64,000 nucleotides of DNA, taken from Dyella flagellata. Lineage in GTDB: Bacteria > Pseudomonadota > Gammaproteobacteria > Xanthomonadales > Rhodanobacteraceae. The translations under genes and the position numbers were made by a program. The stretch covers positions 1-64,000 of the forward strand of contig NZ_BSOA01000053.1 of NCBI RefSeq assembly GCF_030160275.1, read 5' to 3'. This document shows positions 57,673 through 64,000 of the stretch, in pieces. How positions within the stretch are numbered: the stretch's first letter is position 1; each line of letters opens with the position of its first letter. The notes beneath the pieces were generated by a model that saw only the letters and a program-made list of their open reading frames with translations, did no database searches and had not been told where the DNA came from.

Positions 57673-57700
57673 GACTACAGGATATATTTTTCCGAAATCA

Positions 57701-57725
57701 TCACGTATCTTGGTGATGGTATAAA
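57701..57725 (+). promoter_or_regulatory. Conserved inverted repeat and -10 upstream of TIG paralogue 2
   Basis: TCAC-N8-GTGA (57701-57716; extended arms CATCAC/GTGATG) followed after 3 nt by TATAAA (57720-57725), the same geometry as before paralogue 1 although the 8 spacer bases differ. Confidence 0.5.
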
Positions 57726-57840
57726 CGAAGTTATGCCTGCGGAGCCGACAACCGTCCCGTGGGTGAGGGGATACCCCGAGGGGTGTCACGCGTGAGATCA
57801 AGCCGACCGTTCATGGGTGGACGGCAGAAGGGACGTGCGT

Positions 57841-60297
57841 ATGGAGTCGCCGCACTGTGGAGCAGTCAAGGGTCAAACCCGTGGAACTGGCTTGAAGGGA
57901 CGCCGAACGGGGCGATATCTTCTTCTCTGGGGCTTTTGGTTGCTGTGCAGCATCGTGCTCGGCCTCGGCGAAGCCAGCGCACAATCCACCCAATACGTCT
58001 ATGACGCCAACGGACGGGTTGTCGCGGTTACCGCGGGCAATGGCACCAGCGTCCAATACAGTTACAACACGCTTGGCCACACCAGCCAGGTCAGCGCTCC
58101 GCTTCCGCCAGGGCAGCTGGCAATCTTTGCGTTTACACCCGCGCACGGCGTGGCGGGGACGCAGGTCACCCTCCAAGGGCAAGGCTTCAACAGCAATGCG
58201 GCTAGTGACACGGTCCGCTTCAATGGAACCTTAGCAAGCGTCCTATCCGCCTCAACGACGCAATTGGTGACAACGGTTCCCAGTGGCGCCACGTCAGGCC
58301 CCATCAGTGTCACGGTCGGTACCCAGACGGCAACGAGTGCAGCACCGTTCGTCATCGACGATACCGGCTTGCCGCCCACGATCACTCAGGTCAGTCCGGT
58401 GGTTGTCGCCGTGGGAGGCACGGTTACCGTAACGGGCACCCATCTTGACCCCGTGGTAGGGGATACCGTAGCGCAGATGGGCGGGCAGGCCATTCAGAGC
58501 CTGGCCACTGTCTCCGACGCCCAACTGCAATACGCGGTCCCCAACAATGCCGTCACAAGCTACATCACCGTCACGACACCTTACGGCTCCTCGATCAGCG
58601 CGACGCCGGTAGGCGTGTTACCCGCTAGCGTTAGTGCCGCCAATGTCGTGAGCAGCGGTGTTGCCGTCGCGGGTGGCACGGGCGTCAATCTCAACATCGG
58701 CGCTTCCGGACAGATGGGCGCCGTGGTGTTTACCGCGCCACAAGCCGGCTGGGTGAGCCTGCAAGCGAGTGGCATCACGACGTCTGCCAGCACCATCAAT
58801 TACACGGTGTATGCGCCTGGCAACAGCATCGTCCAACAGGGCACGGTGTCCGCAGCATCACCCTCCATCCACCTGCCGCATCTCACGGAGGGGGCGAGCT
58901 ATCTGGTGCTCGTCGAGTCGAATGGCGGCAGCACGCAAATGACGCTCGGCGTGGAAGCTGATGCAACGCTGGCGGTTGCAACATCCCTAACCATCACCAC
59001 GACCACGTCTGGCCAGAGCGAGCGCCTGATGGTCCCCTCGACGATGGCGTCGGGCCTCAGCTTGGAGTTTGCGCTCAGCAACATCACCGCTTCCGGTGGA
59101 AGCAGCAATGAAGTGGACGTCTACACCTACGACGCCACCGGCACACAGGCCAATATAACGAGGTGCTACGCCTCCAATCTGGCCAGTTGTCGAGACTTCA
59201 TATCCGGTATGACGACGGCAGGCACCTGGTCGCTGCTCTTCGTGCCGGCCAACGGTGGTGTCATGTCGCTCAATGTGACGCTGCATTCGCCGGTGACAGG
59301 TCCGTTGCTGAGCGCTAGCGCACCGACGGCCACGATCAATCTGGGCACCGGCCAATTCGAGTTCGTGACTTTCAATGGGACCGCCGGTGAACCGTTGACG
59401 TTGAACATGTCCAATTTGCATACGACGCCGGCAGGGCAGTCGGCGTACGTCGTTGTCTACAGTCCGGCGACTCAGGCGATGACACCGAACAACTTCTACA
59501 CCTATTTCGATGCGAACACGACGCCAACCGTCAATATCCCTAGTCTGCCCGCCAGTGGTACGTACACCATCGGCATAGACACGCCCTCGGGTATGCCCAT
59601 GAGCGGTTTCCTGGAATTCGTGCCGAACTTTCCCATACCCCTATCCGGCAATGGAACGAGTCAAAGTTTCAACGCCGCGGTGCCGGCACAGAATGCATAT
59701 ATGAATTTCACCGCGAATGCGGGCGACAGCTTTGAATTGGCCTTGAGCAACATTAAGGTCACGGGTGGGAGTAATGGTGAGGTCGACGTCAATGTCAATG
59801 ACGCGAACGGAACCCAGGTCGCCAGCGGAAGCTGTTACCAATCCAATCCGGCGTCCAACTGTCGTGTGTTCCTGGAGGGGCTCGCTGGAGGCAGTTACTC
59901 CGTCGTGGCGGCTCAACCCAACGGCGGCGTGATGTCGTTCAACACGTCGCTGAAACCGCCGCTGATAGGGCCCTTGCTCACGCCGGGCACGCCTGTCACC
60001 GTGACGCTTGGTAATGGCCAGTATGAACTGCTGACCTTCCAGGCCAACGCAGGCCAGACGGCGACGATAACGATGACGGGCGTGAACACCGCGCCGGCCG
60101 GGCAGTCCGTGTATGTCGCGGTCTATCGTCCCGATGTTGGAGCGATGACGCCGTACAACTATTACAACTACTTTGATGCGAATAGCACGCCAAGCTTGAC
60201 GTTGCCCAACCTGCCTGTCAGCGGCGCGTACATCATTGCCGTCGACAGCCCGTTCGGTTTGCCGCTTGGCGGGCAACTTTCGGTATCCGTGCAGTAA
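57841..60297 (+). CDS. Secreted IPT/TIG-repeat protein with N-terminal RHS-type YD repeat (paralogue 2)
   Basis: An 818-residue close paralogue of the protein at 48475. It has the same leader (MES-HCGAVKGQTR, LLLWGFWLLCSIVLGLGEASA), the YD repeat (YVYDANGRVVAVTAGNG), two IPT/TIG domains and the beta-repeat array with GPLLS/GPLLT and YRPDVGAMTPYNYYNYFDAN. It is 222 residues shorter, the size of one array unit, so it has one unit fewer. The nucleotide match with paralogue 1 begins in the promoter. Unlike paralogue 1, no RHS gene follows; instead there are repeat B and an orphan membrane protein gene. Confidence 0.82.
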   Translation: MESPHCGAVKGQTRGTGLKGRRTGRYLLLWGFWLLCSIVLGLGEASAQSTQYVYDANGRVVAVTAGNGTSVQYSYNTLGHTSQVSAPLPPGQLAIFAFTPAHGVAGTQVTLQGQGFNSNAASDTVRFNGTLASVLSASTTQLVTTVPSGATSGPISVTVGTQTATSAAPFVIDDTGLPPTITQVSPVVVAVGGTVTVTGTHLDPVVGDTVAQMGGQAIQSLATVSDAQLQYAVPNNAVTSYITVTTPYGSSISATPVGVLPASVSAANVVSSGVAVAGGTGVNLNIGASGQMGAVVFTAPQAGWVSLQASGITTSASTINYTVYAPGNSIVQQGTVSAASPSIHLPHLTEGASYLVLVESNGGSTQMTLGVEADATLAVATSLTITTTTSGQSERLMVPSTMASGLSLEFALSNITASGGSSNEVDVYTYDATGTQANITRCYASNLASCRDFISGMTTAGTWSLLFVPANGGVMSLNVTLHSPVTGPLLSASAPTATINLGTGQFEFVTFNGTAGEPLTLNMSNLHTTPAGQSAYVVVYSPATQAMTPNNFYTYFDANTTPTVNIPSLPASGTYTIGIDTPSGMPMSGFLEFVPNFPIPLSGNGTSQSFNAAVPAQNAYMNFTANAGDSFELALSNIKVTGGSNGEVDVNVNDANGTQVASGSCYQSNPASNCRVFLEGLAGGSYSVVAAQPNGGVMSFNTSLKPPLIGPLLTPGTPVTVTLGNGQYELLTFQANAGQTATITMTGVNTAPAGQSVYVAVYRPDVGAMTPYNYYNYFDANSTPSLTLPNLPVSGAYIIAVDSPFGLPLGGQLSVSVQ

Positions 60298-60386
60298 GCG
60301 CGCCGCAGCCACTTTTTTACGACCCGCCGATCAAGCCATCGGAAGACATCAGGAATCGATATGAAGGCGAACAGGACAGGGTGGGT

Positions 60387-60505
60387 GATCGGGGCCATCC
60401 ATGAATGGCGATTGGGGCGGCTGGCGGCTGGCGATCGGGGCCATCCATGAATTGAGCCAAGTCTTGGCCACCCTTGCTTCGTCTTAGACGTTCAAATAGT
60501 GGGTG
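60387..60505. repeat. 76-bp repeat B with a 20-bp partial copy
   Basis: Positions 60430-60505 match repeat A at 69 of 76 bases. Just upstream, 60387-60406 repeats the first part (GATCGGGGCCATCCATGAAT) exactly. Together they mark the junction between TIG paralogue 2 and the following gene. Confidence 0.85.
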
Positions 60506-60548
60506 CACCCGAATGCTGATTCCTCTAGCCAGGAGCGACCGAGTAACT

Positions 60549-61169
60549 ATGGAATACCGTTACCCTAGATGGATCTCTTACGTTCTATTGGGCTTTATGG
60601 TGCCGGTGATCGCAGTGGCTGTATACGCGATTGATACCTCAATAGCGCATCCGGGCGCTGGTGCCGACATCGCTTTCGGTGTGGTTGGGATTTGCATTAT
60701 GGCCCTACTGGGATGGGTCTATTTGTATGTTCGACGCTACAGCTTTCAGATTGGTCCCGAGTGCGTGAACATCACGGGTGTGCTTCGTACCCGTTCGATT
60801 CCGTTTTCCATGATTAATCAGGTGGTCACTGCCGCAGCGCCACGTAGTGGTACGGATTCTTGGTTGATAGATGGAAACGACGCCATCATAACCAAGATTG
60901 ATGGTGGCCTTGTTGGTTTTGATTCATTGCTCATGAACCTGGGAAAGGCCTTGCAGCCCTACCAGGTGTTGTTCTACAGGAGAGAAAACTTCGTGCGTTG
61001 GGAAATGCAGGTTGCGGGTGACTCGCACTGGGTTCCCTATGAGGCTCCGAGCATTGCGCGCAAGAGCGGGCGCCGTCTGATGTACGCAATAGCATTTGGC
61101 TGTCTCATATTTGCTATAGCTTTAGCACTATTGTCGCTTACGCACCTTGGAATCCTGGCAGCGTTTTAG
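60549..61169 (+). CDS. Membrane protein of unknown function, possible orphan immunity protein
   Basis: A 206-residue protein with two N-terminal transmembrane helices (ISYVLLGFMVPVIAVAVYAI and FGVVGICIMALLGWVYLYV), a central soluble region of about 110 residues resembling a bacterial PH-like domain (SFQIGPECVNITGVLRTRSIPFSMINQVV), and a third helix near the C-terminus (YAIAFGCLIFAIALALLSL). The ATG at 60549 is chosen; ATG 60513 is also in frame and AGGAG lies about 12 nt before 60549. It follows a repeat-marked junction where an RHS gene would be expected, so it could be a leftover immunity gene; this is inference only. Confidence 0.6.
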   Translation: MEYRYPRWISYVLLGFMVPVIAVAVYAIDTSIAHPGAGADIAFGVVGICIMALLGWVYLYVRRYSFQIGPECVNITGVLRTRSIPFSMINQVVTAAAPRSGTDSWLIDGNDAIITKIDGGLVGFDSLLMNLGKALQPYQVLFYRRENFVRWEMQVAGDSHWVPYEAPSIARKSGRRLMYAIAFGCLIFAIALALLSLTHLGILAAF

Positions 61170-61420
61170 TTCGATTTCGATGCGAAGCAAACGTCATGGC
61201 AGGGAAGGGCCTTGTTCCATCTACCAAGCCGCACACGCAAAGCGACGATCCCCTACATCATCAACTCAACCGATTTGATAGTGTGAGGTTGTCACCCACG
61301 CTGTCGATAATCGTTTCCGCGTGAGTGACCCTCGCAGCAATGCCAGGAGAAGCGCGGATCGTGAGAGTTCAGACCTCCCACGATCCGCTGAACCACAAAC
61401 AACTTGTCAAGGAGTTGCTC

Positions 61421-61741
61421 ATGGTCTCCAAGAATAGTACGACACGTGCCCGTCCTTCTGAAACCTTCTGGCTGGGTGAGCCTCCGCGGTTTCCCAAAGA
61501 CCCCCAAAGAAACGAGCGGTACGCCTACTTGATGAGGTTTGCCGGAACCAGCGTGGCCATTCAGGTCATTCGAGGGTTGCTGAAGAGTAGCGAAGCGTTT
61601 AATCGCGCAAAAGCCTATAACAGGCTACCGGAACCTGGTGCATTGCCACTCACTCCCACGCAGGTCGATGGTCTGTGTGCGGCTTTGCATTTTCTTCATC
61701 AGTATGGCGATGCCATGTTGATGAAGGAGCATGAGGGTTAG
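61421..61741 (+). CDS. Small protein of unknown function
   Basis: A 106-residue cytoplasmic protein (MVSKNSTTRARPSETFWLGEPPRFPKDPQRNERYAYLMRF..., ending HQYGDAMLMKEHEG). No family is recognised. AAGGAG lies 6 nt upstream of the ATG, so translation is well supported; an upstream in-frame extension to 61325 is unnecessary. Confidence 0.6.
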   Translation: MVSKNSTTRARPSETFWLGEPPRFPKDPQRNERYAYLMRFAGTSVAIQVIRGLLKSSEAFNRAKAYNRLPEPGALPLTPTQVDGLCAALHFLHQYGDAMLMKEHEG

Positions 61742-62153
61742 GTCGTTCGCACACGCATGGTCTTAATGCGACACGCCAATCGGAGGATGGTGTGTCGCTT
61801 AAAGTGAATGTCGGGATTGGGGTTTTGGTGACAAACAGTTTGTGATCGATAAGCGAGCATTTTCAAGATTGCTCGAACCTACGGCTGAATCTTGTAAGCC
61901 AAAGTAATTGCGGCGGTGGCTCCGAAAAACGTCAGCAATGCAGAATCGGGGTCTGGTTGAGAATCGGAGTCAGAATCGCAGAATCGGGGTGATTCAGGGG
62001 CGGGATCAGGAGCCATGACGGTGCGAGATGCGTCCTACAATGCCTTCTATGAATTGCGGGGGTAATTGGAGATCAGTAGCTCGCTGATGGCGAGCTGGAG
62101 CCCAATCCCGTAGTGTAGCCTGTGGAGAGATGGCTAGCCTTCGGTGATCTGTC
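61742..62153. other. Non-coding stretch with short AGAATCG direct repeats
   Basis: About 412 bp without a supported gene. Four copies of AGAATCG occur on the plus strand at 61942, 61960, 61972 and 61980, with spacings of 18, 12 and 8 nt. The promoter for the following DUF4157 gene should be here; no consensus pair or clear Shine-Dalgarno is seen before 62154. Confidence 0.45.
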
Positions 62154-64000
62154 ATGAAACAACACGGCACTTTCAAACCCTCAGCCGGACAGCAACAACA
62201 ACGCGGGGCTCCTGCAGCCTCAAGCGGGACTTCACCGCTACAGCGTCAAGAGCGGGCCTTCAGAGACAGTCCCAGCCAAATGGCGCAAAGACAGGCTTAC
62301 GACAGCCTGCAAAGCAGCCCTCGGCAGGCCGTACAGCGGCAGCGCCTGGATACCCTGCAGCGGGCGCCATCGGAATCCGTGGAGAGTAAATCCAACTCAG
62401 CCGGTGGTTTGCCGATCGACCTGCGGAGGAACATGGGGGCCATGTCGGGCGTTGACCTTGATGATGTGCGAGTACATCGCAACTCCTCCAAGCCCGCGCA
62501 ACTCAATGCACTGGCTTACGCACAAGGGAGCGATATCCATCTTGGGCCGGGCCAGGAGCGCCATTTGCCGCATGAAGCCTGGCATGTCGTGCAGCAGGCA
62601 CAGGGTCGCGTCAAGCCGACCTTGCAGATGAAGCAGGGGGTGTTGGTCAACGACGACGCCGGCCTAGAGCATGAGGCGGACGAGATGGGGAGGCGGGCAG
62701 TGTCTGGTGTCGTGCAGGTCGCTCGCAGGGACAACGCCCCCGCATCGGCTTCACCGGATGGCGTGGTGCAAAGAGCGGTGGGTTTCGAGTTCGAGACCGG
62801 ATGGTTTGTCGACGATATCCCGATCGAGGGCCACGGTAATGATGACGACCTGGAACCCCGCAAGCCCGTGCCATACCGCAAGAAGGACGTAGTGAGTAGC
62901 GCCACCTTCGACGGCTTTAGTATGGAGGCGGATGAAGCGGAAGGCGGGCGATCGGAAATCGAGTTCGTGGTTCGGCCGCCTCTCGAAGAAAGTCCGGCGG
63001 GATTCAAAAAACTCGCAACGGTGATGGAGGCGATGGTGGGGGTCGGCCAAGGCCTCAAGCGGTTCTACAACGACGATGAGCGTTCGTTTCCCCTCTTTCG
63101 GGTAACGGGCAATAGCCTGGACAACTACACACTGGTCACGCCCCGCAAAGGCGACCCTGAACTCAAGGCGGGGCCGCAGGCGACTACCGGTCTGGACCTT
63201 AGTGTCCTGGCGAAGGCGACTGAAGTCCTCGACCGTCACATCCAGCCGGATGAGATCAAGGTTGAGCACGAGGAGCCGTCCCAAGACCCTCCGAAATTTC
63301 ACGGATTCCTAAGCCTGGTGCACCAGTACTTGGCGCGCGGAACCGTCGTTGGCAAGGGTGCCCTGAGTTACCCGAAGATAATCGCCGAACCGCTGTTGGC
63401 GCGGACCAATTTTGTCAAGTTGTTCAAGCTGGTCGAACCAGAAATTCAAGGCTATTACGCTAAAGATCATCCCGAGCTTTGGGTGAATGATGTGCTCGAC
63501 AAGATCGGCCTGCCGGACATTGCCGACGTCGACGTGCTGGCACGGGGAGTGGTGGCTGAAGATAAATTGGAGGAGCACACCGATTTTCGCAGACGTCTAA
63601 GTGACAACCGTGACGAGCTTCAACGCACCCTGGCTGAACTGAAATTGATCGGCGAGGACCTGGTCAGCACTAGTGAGAGTCTCGCCACTAGCAAGGGTGA
63701 CTTTTTAGAAAACGCTAAACGCAAAGTCATGGGCGTGCCCACCAAGGAGGCATTGCAGGCGACGCACGAGCGCCTCGTCGTTGAACAAAACGCGAAGACG
63801 GATGAGTATGGCCAACTTTCCTTGGAGAAAGATCACCTTGAAGAGCAAAAAAGCGCGTTGGAGCGCTACGCCGGCTTTACGGTGCGCAAGTGGCTCGACG
63901 GCCTGCTGAGCGATACAGACCTGCTCTCCTCCATCCCGGACGCCGAAAGCCTGGGCGAATTCGGCGAGCGCACCGAGGAGGTCGGGCCGGACGGGAACAA
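62154..64000 (+). CDS. DUF4157 (eCIS core) domain protein, truncated by the window end
   Basis: The frame stays open for 615 codons and leaves the window. Residues 1-90 are low-complexity with repeated QRQ/LQR motifs (TSPLQRQERAF, QMAQRQAYDSL, QAVQRQRLDTLQRAP). Residues about 95-190 form a DUF4157/eCIS-core metallopeptidase-like domain: LPIDLRRNMGAMSGVDLDDVRVHRNS, AYAQGSDIHLGPGQ, then HEAWHVVQQ with the HExxH at 140-144, and the family ending GVLVNDDAGLEHEADEMGRRA. The remaining 420 residues are of unknown fold, with a long coiled-coil around 480-570 (ELQRTLAELKLIGEDLVST, EQKSALERYAG). DUF4157 domains mark cargo of extracellular contractile injection systems and large polymorphic toxins. ATG 62154 gives a plausible start, though no strong ribosome binding site precedes it. 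Confidence 0.82.
   Translation, partial: MKQHGTFKPSAGQQQQRGAPAASSGTSPLQRQERAFRDSPSQMAQRQAYDSLQSSPRQAVQRQRLDTLQRAPSESVESKSNSAGGLPIDLRRNMGAMSGVDLDDVRVHRNSSKPAQLNALAYAQGSDIHLGPGQERHLPHEAWHVVQQAQGRVKPTLQMKQGVLVNDDAGLEHEADEMGRRAVSGVVQVARRDNAPASASPDGVVQRAVGFEFETGWFVDDIPIEGHGNDDDLEPRKPVPYRKKDVVSSATFDGFSMEADEAEGGRSEIEFVVRPPLEESPAGFKKLATVMEAMVGVGQGLKRFYNDDERSFPLFRVTGNSLDNYTLVTPRKGDPELKAGPQATTGLDLSVLAKATEVLDRHIQPDEIKVEHEEPSQDPPKFHGFLSLVHQYLARGTVVGKGALSYPKIIAEPLLARTNFVKLFKLVEPEIQGYYAKDHPELWVNDVLDKIGLPDIADVDVLARGVVAEDKLEEHTDFRRRLSDNRDELQRTLAELKLIGEDLVSTSESLATSKGDFLENAKRKVMGVPTKEALQATHERLVVEQNAKTDEYGQLSLEKDHLEEQKSALERYAGFTVRKWLDGLLSDTDLLSSIPDAESLGEFGERTEEVGPDGN

Noticed and set aside
57586-57801. Minus-strand small protein encoded by repeat A (and by repeat B at 60317-60508)
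   Set aside because: The differences between the two repeats are mostly non-synonymous in that frame and there is no supported start, so there is no sign of coding selection.

Overview
The window looks like a chromosomal segment of a GC-rich gammaproteobacterium of the order Lysobacterales (Xanthomonadales), probably Rhodanobacteraceae (Dyella/Luteibacter/Frateuria/Rhodanobacter type). This is inferred from protein resemblance and gene order (scpA-scpB-rluB, nudJ-mnmA-hflD, clpS-clpA next to infA, serC-pheA-aroA, uvrC-pgsA) and from ten copies of a REP-type palindrome (GTAGGCTGGGAT...ATCCCAGC and its inverse) between genes. No database search was possible.

Region 1 (about 0.1-29.0 kb) is conserved housekeeping DNA. 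It holds a chromosome-condensation/rRNA-modification operon (scpA, scpB, rluB, arsC-like), a PilZ protein, fadD, the two aconitases acnA and acnB head to head, an OxyR-like LysR regulator that lacks the redox cysteines, the nudJ-mnmA-hflD operon, clpS-clpA, infA, an FHA protein, a serine/aromatic amino-acid/Kdo operon (serC, pheA, aroA, kdsB), a low-molecular-weight tyrosine phosphatase, uvrC and pgsA.

Region 2 (about 29.2-36.7 kb) is accessory DNA lying between pgsA and tRNA genes that follow pgsA directly in E. coli. It has a winged-helix/STAND-ATPase/TPR regulator transcribed with a small unknown protein, a beta-trefoil (ricin-like) protein, and a secreted protein bracketed by two identical tRNA-Gly(GCC) genes, followed by tRNA-Cys(GCA).

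Region 3 (36.7-48.2 kb) carries an ASCH protein, a DHFR/RibD-like protein, a small secreted protein, a MASE1 membrane protein with a degenerate kinase module, a tripartite RND efflux operon behind a palindrome-rich leader, and a lipoprotein/di-haem peroxidase pair. The RND 3' end together with its REP element is tandemly duplicated.

Region 4 (48.2-64.0 kb) is a polymorphic-toxin-like island. Two paralogous secreted IPT/TIG beta-repeat proteins, each starting with one RHS-type YD repeat, have duplicated promoters. Between them lie a 1,746-residue RHS protein with a variable C-terminal tip and an AT-rich candidate immunity gene. After the second paralogue come an orphan membrane protein, a small unknown protein and, running off the window end, a protein with a DUF4157 (eCIS core) HExxH domain. 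The RHS tip/immunity pair, the duplicated TIG modules and the STAND locus are the best candidates for undescribed biology.
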